From NCBI GenBank assembly GCA_050123155.1, contig JASFHP010000005.1, forward strand, positions 1 to 64,000: DNA of 64,000 nucleotides, read 5' to 3'. Source of the stretch: Bathyarchaeum sp050123155 (lineage in GTDB: Archaea; Thermoproteota; Bathyarchaeia; Bathyarchaeales; Bathyarchaeaceae). Below are positions 33,883 to 42,765 of this stretch, one piece after another. Numbering within the stretch: position 1 is the stretch's first letter; each line of letters starts with the position of its first letter. The notes below the pieces were generated by a model. It saw only the letters and a program-made list of their open reading frames with translations, did no database searches and was not told where the DNA came from. Made by a program: the position numbers and the translations under genes.

Positions 33883-35421
33883 ATGTTGAGAAGAAATCTG
33901 CCAAGTAGGCGAGAACATGTGAAAAAACGCTCATTGTCTCTGTTTAAAAATACAAGTAGCTTGAAATTTGTCGCGGTTTTTGTTTTGGCTCTGGTTTTGA
34001 GAGCGTTGCCAGAGTTTTTAAGTGGAAAGTATCCGGTTGGTTTTGATGCTTTGGGGGGGTATGTTCCCGCTGTTTTGGCTTTGCCTGATGTTTCGCCGAT
34101 GAGGTTGTTTGGTTGGGTTCATTCGCCTTTGGCGATTTATTTGCTTTGGTTTGTTCGTGCAGCGACATCTGTTGATGTTTATTTGTTGCTTAAGGTTGTG
34201 GGTCCGGTTTTTTTTGGTTTGTTTGGTGTTTCTTTTTGTTATTTGTTGTCTCGTGGATTGGGATGGGGTGATAAGAAGAGCTTCTTTGTTTCGGTGTTTC
34301 TTCTATTGCAGCCAGCGGTGATGAGGATGGGTTGGGATCAGCTTCGCGAGGAACTGGGGTTGATGTTTTTGTTTGTGTTGTTGGCTGTAACGAAGATGGA
34401 TTTGGTGAAGGGGGCAAGGTGTAAGCCTTTCTTGGTTGTTGTTTTGTCTGTGTTGATTGTTTTTTCGCATCAGCTTGCAGCGATATTGTTTTTTGTTATC
34501 GTTATTTTCCAAGTGTTTGGTGTTATGATCAAGAAACGAAAAGAGTTCTGGTATGGCGTGGCAGCAGTTTTTCCTGCGGCATGTTTCTTTGTTTGGCAAC
34601 TTTACATGTCGTATTTTGTTGACATTGATTTTAGCGCTCATTTTGTTCCGCTTCGTTTATCAGGCAATACGGGAAATTTTGTGTTTTCGAATTATTTTTT
34701 AAGTGACCCACGTTTTTTGGGTGGGGACTACTGGAGAATTTTGAGTTATGTTGGATGTTTGAGTTTATACGTTGTTGTTCCGTTGATTCCGCTTGCTGCG
34801 AAAGGATTTTTTAAAGACAAAGTTTTCATGCCTATGCTTGGCTGGCTGTGTGTAATGTCTTTCAGTATTCTTGTTTGCCCATGGTATGCATTCGCGGAGT
34901 ATTGGTGGTGGATTTTGTTGTTGCCGATTCCGCTTACGGTTTTTGCTGGGGAGGGGTTGGGTAGGTTGAGGGTGTTTAGTGATTTTAGGCAGTTTAGAAA
35001 GGCTATTATTGGCGTTGCGTTGTTGGGGGTGGTGGCTTTTGGTTATGCTGCATCAGTGATTCCAGTAGGTTACCCTTATGCTTACTATTACATGCCTTCT
35101 GGGCTTGTGGAATCTTCAGTCCCACTCGAAGACATACCAGACATAAAATCTGCATTCCAATGGCTTAATGAGAATGCTCAATTAAACTCTTTTATTGTTG
35201 TTCCAGAAAAAATGCAGGGTCTGGCTTACACTGAAACACGTGATGATTTCTTGATTCGGGTTTTACCGCCGCTACTGACATTAACTGACGAATATCTGCC
35301 TGAAAACATTGACACGAAGAGCATTTATGCGGTGGAATACACAAAAAACATTGATTCTGAAACATTTTCTGGATTACAGGTGGCAGAATCTGGAAAAATT
35401 TCTGTGTTCAAAATGCCATGA
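33883..35421 (+). CDS. GT-C-like membrane glycosyltransferase
   Basis: This 512-residue protein has ~12 membrane helices. After the first helix an external loop KYPVGFDALGGYVPAVLAL contains the acidic residue expected of GT-C enzymes, then WVHSPLAIYLLWFV and MGWDQLREELGLMFLFV. A C-terminal external domain (~420-512) is soluble. The coding strand is unusually rich in G and T (Leu as TTG, Val as GTT), unlike its neighbour at 35433. It probably uses a polyprenyl-phosphate sugar. The start at ATG 33883 is not backed by a clear ribosome-binding site. Confidence 0.7.
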   Translation: MLRRNLPSRREHVKKRSLSLFKNTSSLKFVAVFVLALVLRALPEFLSGKYPVGFDALGGYVPAVLALPDVSPMRLFGWVHSPLAIYLLWFVRAATSVDVYLLLKVVGPVFFGLFGVSFCYLLSRGLGWGDKKSFFVSVFLLLQPAVMRMGWDQLREELGLMFLFVLLAVTKMDLVKGARCKPFLVVVLSVLIVFSHQLAAILFFVIVIFQVFGVMIKKRKEFWYGVAAVFPAACFFVWQLYMSYFVDIDFSAHFVPLRLSGNTGNFVFSNYFLSDPRFLGGDYWRILSYVGCLSLYVVVPLIPLAAKGFFKDKVFMPMLGWLCVMSFSILVCPWYAFAEYWWWILLLPIPLTVFAGEGLGRLRVFSDFRQFRKAIIGVALLGVVAFGYAASVIPVGYPYAYYYMPSGLVESSVPLEDIPDIKSAFQWLNENAQLNSFIVVPEKMQGLAYTETRDDFLIRVLPPLLTLTDEYLPENIDTKSIYAVEYTKNIDSETFSGLQVAESGKISVFKMP

Positions 35422-35432
35422 ATGAAAAAGGT

Positions 35433-38102
35433 CTACTTGCGACGCAACACCTTTATGGTTTCAACGAAAAGCATAATGAAAGCAAACAAAAGAAGCAATA
35501 TCATTTCAGTGATTACACTATCGGACAGATACATGGATAGAATAAAACCATTTATAGGTATACTAGGACTCATCGCAGGATACATTTTAATCCAGTCCCC
35601 AGTGTATGACACGAGTAAGCCGTGCATCGCAAAAACTGAGGCGAATGTTAGTACACTCATCACAAAAAGTTTTGTTCGTCGATTGATTAGTTTATATGAT
35701 GCAAACAAATACGCTAGTCCAAAAACAAGATAGCGTGCAGTAGTTTTAGTAAGAAACATTGTAGAAGCAAACATCATTACACTTAGTAATAATGCAGCGG
35801 TTCCAGGTGATTTTGCAGTCTTTTTTGTGGCAAGATACACTAATGTCAAAGAAATTATAATAAATATGATTTCTCCTGCAAGTAGATAAGAAACGCCAAA
35901 GACTGGGTCTTTGATGTAATCAGGAACCCACATTCGGTCTCTTGAACGTGTTCCCCCAAAATAAGTAATAAGTGGCCAGATATTGTATCCATCTGGGGAT
36001 ACTGCGGCGCTTCGTGGATATTGAAATGTTACAGTTCCAAATTGGAAAACTCTGAAAAACGTTGAAGATATTAGCATTGACGGAGAAGCTCCAGAGGCGA
36101 TAAATGGCAAGATAACAGCGATTCCTGATGTAAGACCCGTGATGACACCATCAATCAGGTTACGGATTCCAAATTTTCGTATTAGCAAAAAGCCCATCAA
36201 AGCTGCGGGTGCAAAAGCGGTAGCTTTTACCATGATTGCAAGTGCGAGACTGGAAAACGCAGTTTTCGGATGGTTAGATTCGTATGCCCAAAGTGCCAGA
36301 AATAGGAATAGAATCAGAAGGGAATCCTGATGACCCCAAACAGCTGCATCATAGATTATAAGAGGATTTAGCAGAAAAGCGAGCATTGTAATAAATGATG
36401 TTCGCCAAGAACTGCGATATGTTCTCATTATTTTGAAAACAATGAAGCCACACGCCAGAGTAGTTATTGTTTGGAACGATTTTACAACAACGGTAAGAAA
36501 AGGGTCGTAAACATTTGGATTTGAAGAAAACAAAAAGTAAATGTGCCCAATAACGTAATAGTATAATCCTGCAAGGGGCGAGTAAGCAAAAATCGCATGT
36601 TGTGTCCCGGCACCAGCGAACATAGAGGCGGCAGAAGTGACGGCAGGACGCTGATATAGTGACAAAAGACCATATTTTGCCATATCGTAACTCCAAAGTT
36701 TTTGAGAAAACATATCAAATGCATGGTCGCCCAGACCAAACAAAAAGAAGTATATTATGAATATTCCTACAAAGGTCACAGCAAAAAGACATATCTTGGA
36801 ATGCTCAAAAAGCTTGAGTTTACCGTAAACAGTTTTTATCAATTTAATTAAATCTGAAAAATAGAAATATACCACAAATCCCGTCACAACTACTAACGCC
36901 AAGAAAGCAATAAGGAACACTGGCGTTAATGGAGCATAAGCCAAAGAATGAGGCAGAATATTGATAGTTAAATCAGAAATATCAACATCTATTTCTCCTT
37001 TGGGACTATCAATATTACCTACAGCAAGTTCATTTAACTCCCAAGTTCCCACCGAATTGGGAAAATCTACACCCATATGACTTACTGAACTGAAATTAAT
37101 AGAACCAACAACATCATCAGGATTCAGTAGGTCTAAGAACACTCTTTTAACACCAACAAAATCGTCTTTGAGATAAAAAAAGATTCTATTATCCCAATCA
37201 GTGTTTAACCACAATCTAAGAGACTTAGTTGTTCCAGAACCATTCAATACCAAAAAGATAGAATCATATGACCCCAAGTCAACAGGGGATTCGAAAACAT
37301 GTTCGATATAGTTTTGAGCATAACTTCCTTCAGCAATAGTGAACGTATCCTCAAGATGAATTAAAGTTGAATTTCCTTGCCCCTCCCCAAAATTTTTGGC
37401 AGTCCAAAAGTTATCTCCAGCCAAAACTAATGAATCAGAAGCCAATGTACTTGCACCCGAAACTTCAACCGAAATCAATCGTGATTGGTCTCTGAGAAGA
37501 CTCTGAACCTCCGATTGAAAGCTTGCAGTTACAGAATGTGTTCTATTATCAGCAGTTATTGATATCGATTCAACAGAAGATTGAACTGTACTGATTTCAA
37601 TTAAAAACTCCACAGGTTGACCGATGGAGTACATGAGCATTTTTTCATTTCGCATTAAATGACCATTTGAATCATGAAGTTCCAAATGAACAAACTGGTC
37701 TGAAGAAGAAAAATGAAGTTGAAGTTGATTAGGATTTAGAGGAAATGAAACAATTAGACGCACAGGATATGAGTGAAGAGATTGATTGTTAACAGTTACT
37801 TTAAAGGAAGCAGTGTAAGGAAGGTCTGAAAGTGCAAGATGTATGTCCTCGACACCAGGACCAACACTCTTCACGTTAATGTTGGTTGAATTTAACTGAA
37901 CGTCAAAATTAGAATTTGACTCAATATACAAATTTGATGCGTCAAAACCAGAAAGAGTCCCATATGACTCAGAAGTAGGCCAAGGATAAATTATAATCCC
38001 AATAATAAGACAGACAAGAAGTATCTTCACCAAGTTGATTCTGTCAGTTGTTATTTGCTTCAAACTACTTATAACATCACAAACTTTTTCAATCATTTTC
38101 AA
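35433..38102 (-). CDS. GT-C-like membrane protein with N-terminal extracytoplasmic beta domain
   Basis: This 889-residue protein has a helix at ~22-40, an external beta-rich region to ~395, then ~12 helices with an external loop DHAFDMFSQKLWSYDMAKYG (~470) and YSPLAGLYYYVIGHIYFLF, typical of GT-C/PMT-like transferases. Residues ~230-365 contain a galactose-binding-like domain (ESPVDLGSYDSIFLVLNGSG, FYLKDDFVGVKRVFLDL). That domain closely resembles the one in the C-terminal part of the 1414-residue protein at 14870-19114. It may bind glycan or lipid-linked sugar. It converges with the GT-C-like gene at 33883 (11 bp between stops). Confidence 0.72.
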   Translation of the reverse strand: MKMIEKVCDVISSLKQITTDRINLVKILLVCLIIGIIIYPWPTSESYGTLSGFDASNLYIESNSNFDVQLNSTNINVKSVGPGVEDIHLALSDLPYTASFKVTVNNQSLHSYPVRLIVSFPLNPNQLQLHFSSSDQFVHLELHDSNGHLMRNEKMLMYSIGQPVEFLIEISTVQSSVESISITADNRTHSVTASFQSEVQSLLRDQSRLISVEVSGASTLASDSLVLAGDNFWTAKNFGEGQGNSTLIHLEDTFTIAEGSYAQNYIEHVFESPVDLGSYDSIFLVLNGSGTTKSLRLWLNTDWDNRIFFYLKDDFVGVKRVFLDLLNPDDVVGSINFSSVSHMGVDFPNSVGTWELNELAVGNIDSPKGEIDVDISDLTINILPHSLAYAPLTPVFLIAFLALVVVTGFVVYFYFSDLIKLIKTVYGKLKLFEHSKICLFAVTFVGIFIIYFFLFGLGDHAFDMFSQKLWSYDMAKYGLLSLYQRPAVTSAASMFAGAGTQHAIFAYSPLAGLYYYVIGHIYFLFSSNPNVYDPFLTVVVKSFQTITTLACGFIVFKIMRTYRSSWRTSFITMLAFLLNPLIIYDAAVWGHQDSLLILFLFLALWAYESNHPKTAFSSLALAIMVKATAFAPAALMGFLLIRKFGIRNLIDGVITGLTSGIAVILPFIASGASPSMLISSTFFRVFQFGTVTFQYPRSAAVSPDGYNIWPLITYFGGTRSRDRMWVPDYIKDPVFGVSYLLAGEIIFIIISLTLVYLATKKTAKSPGTAALLLSVMMFASTMFLTKTTARYLVFGLAYLFASYKLINRRTKLFVMSVLTFASVFAMHGLLVSYTGDWIKMYPAMSPSIPINGFILSMYLSDSVITEMILLLLFAFIMLFVETIKVLRRK

Positions 38103-38125
38103 GTCTTACATGAGTTATAAAATTC

Positions 38126-38869
38126 TTATTTGCGGGTCATTATTACTAGCGAAATTGTGCCGTGATTAGGTAATACTAGGTTAGCGAATCTTTCAAAAAG
38201 GTCAACAAGAACGACAGCGTTCTTTGAAAGGAACTTGTCTGCAAAGGGTTGCAAAACGTGATAACTTCTGCAAGTGATTGTTGATGAATCAAACTTTAGA
38301 AATTTTTGTTTAAGCTTCGAAATAGGAAAGATGTGAAAATGTCCCACAGTTCTATCAATACTAGCAAGTTTTTTAGGAAAAAGGAAGCCCCATATTCCTC
38401 TAAAAACTCCTTCGCATGGAGTAGTTATTACTACCAACCCTTTAGAAACACGATGAAGCTCAGAAATAACCTTATCATACGCAGGTATGTGCTCAATAAC
38501 ATCTGCACAGATAACTATGTCAAAAAAGTTGGGTCTAAAAGGAAGCAAATCAGAACTAGCACAGATTCGAGCATCAACTAAGCTTCGAACTCGTTTCAGA
38601 TAAGATTTTGAGATATCCAAACTCACAACATTGCCATCTAAATTTTTTGCATATACACTAAGTTCGCCAGAGCCACAACCAGCATCAAGCACAAGATTGT
38701 TCTGACGAAGCTCAGAATCCAGCAATTCAAAGACTAAGGACGCTTTCTTTTGATGATAGCGTCTCTCCCAAAAAGCACTAGAATTATATCGATTAGCATT
38801 GGACCCTTCTTGTTCATAGAAAGATCGAATATCAATGCATTGATTATCTTCAAGTTTGGTCTGCAGTAT
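38126..38869 (-). CDS. Class I SAM methyltransferase lacking a canonical start codon
   Basis: The core has NLVLDAGCGSGELSVYA, VSLDISKSYLKRV, SDLLPFRPNFFDIVICADVIEHI, a Methyltransf_11 protein. The first canonical start, UUG 38725, would begin right before motif I. The frame upstream for 47 codons reads like a real N-terminal helix (IRSFYEQEGSNANRYNSS, then AFWERRYHQKKASLVFELL) and contains no ATG, GTG or TTG. Possible starts are ATA 38869 or CTG 38866, just after the upstream glycosyltransferase's GAGGCATAA, or ATT 38836, which gives the family-like MDIRSFYE. I annotate the longest. A sequence error is possible. Confidence 0.7.
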   Translation of the reverse strand: MLQTKLEDNQCIDIRSFYEQEGSNANRYNSSAFWERRYHQKKASLVFELLDSELRQNNLVLDAGCGSGELSVYAKNLDGNVVSLDISKSYLKRVRSLVDARICASSDLLPFRPNFFDIVICADVIEHIPAYDKVISELHRVSKGLVVITTPCEGVFRGIWGFLFPKKLASIDRTVGHFHIFPISKLKQKFLKFDSSTITCRSYHVLQPFADKFLSKNAVVLVDLFERFANLVLPNHGTISLVIMTRK

Positions 38870-40017
38870 TATGCCTCATTTAAAGATAGCGTATCATTAA
38901 GCAGGTGGTCAAATTTGAGGGCTGATTTTTCCCATGTGAAGTTTTGAGCCCACGAAAATGCGTTCTTTGATAGTTTAGTCCACAATTCTTTGTCGACAAA
39001 CAGTTTTGTTAATGCATCCGAGAATGCTTCAATGTCGCCGTATGGATAAACTAGTCCATTATGGCCGTTTATCACGACATCTCCTGGAACCCCATCACTA
39101 ACAACAACAGGAGTGCCACACCGATTAGCTTCCATCACAACAATACTAAAACCTTCCACAGGAGAAGGCTGAACCAAAACACTTGCTCGTTCCAACAAAT
39201 CAAGCTTTTCGGCTTCTGAGATGTTAAATCTGAACTCCACGTTATCACTTACATCCAAATTTTCAGCTAAACCACGAAGTTCATCAACATAATCAGCGTC
39301 AATTTCACTGACTTTACCTGCAATAACAAGCGTGTAGTTTTCGTTAGTTTTTTTAATGACCTCCGCAAGCGCCATAATCGCATGGTCAGGACGTTTATAC
39401 CGTCGTATTTTTCCCAACCAAACGATAACATTTTCTCGCTCCTCACTCATCTTCGCATTATCAAACAACCCTCCAACACCATCATAAATTACCCGTATGC
39501 TCTCGCGGTCAAATCCGAGAGTTGCAAGCTTTTCTCTAGCGCCTTTTGACGGATTTATAATAGTGCGCTTCCTGTACAATCTCGCTTGAAAGAACTCAAA
39601 AAAAGAAAGAACAGCAGCCACAGGATAGGAGTACTGTTCATGAAAGATTTTATCATGCTTTTGATGCCAAACTGCAACTAATGGCTCCTTAACATACACT
39701 GTGCAAAAAAATGGAAAACGCTGACCGCCAATAGCTTCTTCTACAACAACATCAAAATTGCCTTTCAATCTTTTGATGTACATCTTCAAGATTTTAAAAG
39801 GCAAACTCCAAACACCTTTTAACCTAACAAACTCAACTCCATCAATTACTTCTCTCTTTTTAGAATCTGGAAAACTACTGCAAATAATGGTTACGTGATT
39901 GCCTAAGTTGGACAAACCTTTGGCTAATTCCCAGAGATAAAAATCTCCGCCCACTGCTGATGGATTCATAAAATCTCGGTAAACAATAAATAAAACTCGT
40001 AATTGAGGTCCATCCAT
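38869..40017 (-). CDS. GT4-family glycosyltransferase
   Basis: This 382-residue GT-B enzyme starts RVLFIVYRDFMNPSAVGGDFY, has VIVWLGKIRRYKRPDHAIMAL in the donor domain, and EX7E in SPVEGFSIVVMEANRCGTPVVVS. It is probably a mannosyl- or glucosyltransferase of the glycan pathway. It lies 6 bp downstream of the GT2 gene at 40024 and its stop abuts the methyltransferase frame. Confidence 0.87.
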   Translation of the reverse strand: MDGPQLRVLFIVYRDFMNPSAVGGDFYLWELAKGLSNLGNHVTIICSSFPDSKKREVIDGVEFVRLKGVWSLPFKILKMYIKRLKGNFDVVVEEAIGGQRFPFFCTVYVKEPLVAVWHQKHDKIFHEQYSYPVAAVLSFFEFFQARLYRKRTIINPSKGAREKLATLGFDRESIRVIYDGVGGLFDNAKMSEERENVIVWLGKIRRYKRPDHAIMALAEVIKKTNENYTLVIAGKVSEIDADYVDELRGLAENLDVSDNVEFRFNISEAEKLDLLERASVLVQPSPVEGFSIVVMEANRCGTPVVVSDGVPGDVVINGHNGLVYPYGDIEAFSDALTKLFVDKELWTKLSKNAFSWAQNFTWEKSALKFDHLLNDTLSLNEA

Positions 40018-40023
40018 AAGAAA

Positions 40024-40809
40024 TCAGTGGAAGATTATGTCCCATAGCATTTTTAGTCCCACTTTTAGTCCTAGTAGTTTGTTGCCTCCGGCGCCTTTAG
40101 AAACACCCACACGTTTCCGAAAAGTAACCGGAACCTGAACCACCTTCAACCCTTTCTTCAAAGCCACCTTCAACATATGCGGAGAGAAATCATGACCACC
40201 TGCACTCAAATCGTCAATAATATCCATCAACGCATCTTTCCTGATCGCCCTCAAAGTACAACCAACATCAGTAAACCGCGCCTTACCCAAAAACTTGGAA
40301 TTAAAAAACCTCAACTGCAACATCTTAGCCACAAACAAATTCCCCCAAACATAAAACCAATCCATCTGCGAATCAGAATCAACCAAAGCCATATGCGTTC
40401 GGCTGCCAACAACCAAATCCGCATCATCCAAAAAAGGAAGCAACTTCCAAATATCCCTACCCCTAAAAGTCATATCACCCTCAGACAAAACAATAACATC
40501 CGCATCCACACCATACAAAGCCTCCTTCAGCCCCCGCATACAAGCAAAGCCATAACCCTGCTTATGTTCCTTAACAACCCGAGCCCCAGCATCCTTCGCA
40601 AACCTAGCGGTTGCATCTCTACTATTATTATCAACAACAATCACATTAACAACATTAAACTGAGAAAGAAACTCATCAACGACATATGGAATAGAAACTT
40701 CATCATCATAAGCCGTCAACACAACACACACTCTTTTCTCAAAAAGCGAACCCCTAAACGGAACAGCATTATCATCAAAAGCACGCCTAACAACGTCTAA
40801 CTCGGTCAT
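40024..40809 (-). CDS. GT2-family glycosyltransferase (DPM1-like, soluble)
   Basis: This ~261-residue transferase has CVVLTAYDDEVSIPYVVDEF, VIVVDNNSRDATARFA, VIVLSEGDMTFRGRDIWKLL at the DxD-equivalent position, and VGSRTHMAL. The central acidic motif reads EGD rather than DAD, seen in some archaeal polyprenyl-phosphate glucosyl/mannosyl transferases. There are no C-terminal membrane helices. ATG 40809 follows AGGTG at good spacing. The coding strand is strongly G/T-rich, so the opposite strand carries a long spurious frame. Confidence 0.83.
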   Translation of the reverse strand: MTELDVVRRAFDDNAVPFRGSLFEKRVCVVLTAYDDEVSIPYVVDEFLSQFNVVNVIVVDNNSRDATARFAKDAGARVVKEHKQGYGFACMRGLKEALYGVDADVIVLSEGDMTFRGRDIWKLLPFLDDADLVVGSRTHMALVDSDSQMDWFYVWGNLFVAKMLQLRFFNSKFLGKARFTDVGCTLRAIRKDALMDIIDDLSAGGHDFSPHMLKVALKKGLKVVQVPVTFRKRVGVSKGAGGNKLLGLKVGLKMLWDIIFH

Positions 40810-40915
40810 CACACACACCTAAAACCGCTTTTACAGCCGTAGAATACCGGAAGCTGTTTCACCGAAAACAGAGTCACTCTGAACAACCACAAAACTAAGG
40901 TAAATAACTCACAAA

Positions 40916-42181
40916 TCAAAGCATACAGCCTTCAGATGTAGCCAAATGTTTTGTTGTTTTTCCCGTTTTTGTTGTCTTTTCCCATTTTCTGGGTCTTCTT
41001 AACAAAATCTGGAGAAAAGCATAGGAAGCCACAAAATTCTGGATAAACCAGTAACAATATATGAAAGGTAACCAAAGAAGGTTCGATACTTTCCGCGGCT
41101 TCTCAGCAAAAATCATGGCGATTCCAGCCAGAGCTAATAGAAGAAACGTAAACAATGTAGTGATGTTAGCCAATAAAATGAATGCTAGGTCGGGCTTCAT
41201 TGGAATGAAAAGCGATGAGAAAGTAGCAAAGTAACCGATTAAGCAACAAATCAAAACAAATGGTCCAGCCAAGGTAATCTCTGCATCTAATGATTTCTTA
41301 GTCGGACGTTCTAGTAGACTGCCATACCTAAGGCTTACCTCCATTGTCCCCCTGAACCACCTCGTTCTCTGCTTAAAGAATCCAGAAACCGTAGCCGGAT
41401 ATTCCTGCCAAGACTTCACATCCGAAGCATAACGGATCTTGTAACCATTTTTGGTTAGCCTAGCCGCCAACTCCATATCCTCAGATAGAACCTCGCCATT
41501 CCATCCTCCCACATTATCAAGAACAGATCTTCTGACAAAGTAACAACTGCCAGTCAAAGGAACGAAGAGCCCCAATACATCCTTGCCTCTCATATAAGCC
41601 TCACACCTCAAAGCCTCCTCTTGGGACACAAATTTGGTCAAAATATTTTCGTCCTCATTAACCGCAATCAGTCTCCCCTGCACAGCGGCCACTGAAGAGC
41701 CCTCAAAGTAACTTGCAGCTCTCAAAAGAAAGTCCGGTTCAGGAACATTGTCTGCATCAAGGACAGCCACAATCTCCCCACTAACATGCTTGAGAGCCTC
41801 CTTTAGAGCCGAGGGCTTCCCATCTGAAACAGAACGCCTCACCAGCTTCACTTGACTCTGATGCTTCTCCGCGAATCTCCTGCAAATCTCACCAGTTCTG
41901 TCTATACTGCCATCTTCAACAATAACAATCTCTTTTTTGTCTTGAGGATAATCGGCCTTCGCGAGCGCCTTGAGAAGCCGACCTACAACTTTCTCTTCAT
42001 CCTTCACGGGAACAATAAGGGATATTGCGGGCAGGCTTTTCTGGCTGCCACCAGAAAATTTCCTTTTTTGTTTGCCTGAGCGAAGGTTTCTGACCCCGGC
42101 AACAACAATGGGTATGTTGTACAAGGTCCAGACGTAAATTAGAGTGATAACAAGAAAAGTGACAAAATATAGCGGATTCAT
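40916..42181 (-). CDS. Processive-type GT2 membrane glycosyltransferase
   Basis: This 421-residue protein has an N-terminal helix (VTFLVITLIYVWTLYNIPIVV), a GT-A domain with ISLIVPVKDEEKVVGRLL, IVIVEDGSIDRTGE, AVLDADNVPEPDFLL and LTGSCYFVRRSVLDNVGGW, then SEDMELAARL and QRTRWFRG (QxxRW), and three to four C-terminal helices. The D, DxD, D, QxxRW set is that of hyaluronan/cellulose-synthase-like enzymes that extrude a polymer or act on lipid carriers. It is the intact counterpart of the remnant at 23095-23371. Confidence 0.88.
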   Translation of the reverse strand: MNPLYFVTFLVITLIYVWTLYNIPIVVAGVRNLRSGKQKRKFSGGSQKSLPAISLIVPVKDEEKVVGRLLKALAKADYPQDKKEIVIVEDGSIDRTGEICRRFAEKHQSQVKLVRRSVSDGKPSALKEALKHVSGEIVAVLDADNVPEPDFLLRAASYFEGSSVAAVQGRLIAVNEDENILTKFVSQEEALRCEAYMRGKDVLGLFVPLTGSCYFVRRSVLDNVGGWNGEVLSEDMELAARLTKNGYKIRYASDVKSWQEYPATVSGFFKQRTRWFRGTMEVSLRYGSLLERPTKKSLDAEITLAGPFVLICCLIGYFATFSSLFIPMKPDLAFILLANITTLFTFLLLALAGIAMIFAEKPRKVSNLLWLPFIYCYWFIQNFVASYAFLQILLRRPRKWEKTTKTGKTTKHLATSEGCML

Positions 42182-42215
42182 GTCAGTTGAAGCACTTTGT
42201 AGTTTCTAGTTGCAC

Positions 42216-42623
42216 CTAAGTTTTGAAAGCCGACAGGTTACTTACTGTCAAATATTGGATGAAACCATGATCATTCGCCCAGGACTTAGCTGCTCGGTTA
42301 CCCCAAGCTTCTCCTATCCCAGCGATCTTCTCAGCTAGGCTTCGCCCCTCGGTTCTCATGAGGCGAAATATTCTGCTTTCTATGGCTTCACACAATTTAC
42401 TAACTATTCGGGAAACAATTTTAGCCAAGAGAAAGCTGCGAACCGTTTCGACAACGCTGATCGTCAAATTCAGAAGCTTTCTTTCACTATGCTTCAAATC
42501 TCTGAACCATGCTCCTCTTCGCAATGCCTTCAGCCTCAGCTTGACCAAAGCTTCCCTGGTGAGGGGGATAGGTGTTCGAGTGTTCACAGGAGTCTTATTT
42601 GATTTTCCTGATTTGACACTCAA
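42216..42623 (-). CDS. Conserved helical protein of the AbrB/GT2 module (copy 2), unknown function
   Basis: This 135-residue basic helical protein is homologous to the 23406-23801 product end to end (LTREALVKLRLKALRRG, WFRDLKHSERKLLNLTI, RIFRLMRTEGRSLAEKI, then WGNRAAKSWAND). UUG 42623 lies within the AbrB gene, overlapping by 29 bp. It could bind the membrane through its amphipathic centre and act with the adjacent GT2. No family was recognised. Confidence 0.72.
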   Translation of the reverse strand: MSVKSGKSNKTPVNTRTPIPLTREALVKLRLKALRRGAWFRDLKHSERKLLNLTISVVETVRSFLLAKIVSRIVSKLCEAIESRIFRLMRTEGRSLAEKIAGIGEAWGNRAAKSWANDHGFIQYLTVSNLSAFKT

Positions 42624-42765
42624 CCAAATCTCCCTCCTCGAGATCGTAAGCGTCCCTGAGTTCTTTCGGAACAGTGACCCTTCCCTCTTTTCTCATGTAA
42701 ACCGTGAAGGTGATTCCCGCTTTGCTGTTATTTGACATCATTCTGAACTCCGAGGCGCTATCCAT
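42595..42765 (-). CDS. AbrB/SpoVT-like DNA-binding protein (copy 2)
   Basis: This 56-residue protein contains TFTVYMRKEGRVTVPKELRD and AYDLEEGDLVECQIRK, nearly identical to copy 1 over the swapped-hairpin domain. The start may be ATG 42765, where a TATA-like element near 42782-42791 would make it leaderless, or one of the two adjacent ATGs at 42741 and 42738. It is a likely local regulator of the glycan module. Confidence 0.8.
   Translation of the reverse strand: MDSASEFRMMSNNSKAGITFTVYMRKEGRVTVPKELRDAYDLEEGDLVECQIRKIK

Larger units (their letters stand above)
41910..42765 (-). repeat. Duplicated module, intact copy
   Basis: Counterpart of 23100-23967, in the same orientation and gene order (AbrB-type gene, overlapping helical-protein gene, GT2 start). 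The nucleotide alignment is collinear with small indels. The GT2 gene continues intact to 40916 here, while the other copy ends abruptly at the VEDG codons. Confidence 0.85.

Noticed and set aside
35422..35733. Plus-strand frame directly after the GT-C-like gene
   Set aside because: It is the complement of the 3' end of the 889-residue protein gene and has no coding character of its own.
40177..40800. Long 207-codon plus-strand frame
   Set aside because: Shadow of the G/T-skewed GT2 gene on the minus strand; composition dominated by Asn/Ile/Thr/Pro from the A/C-rich complement.
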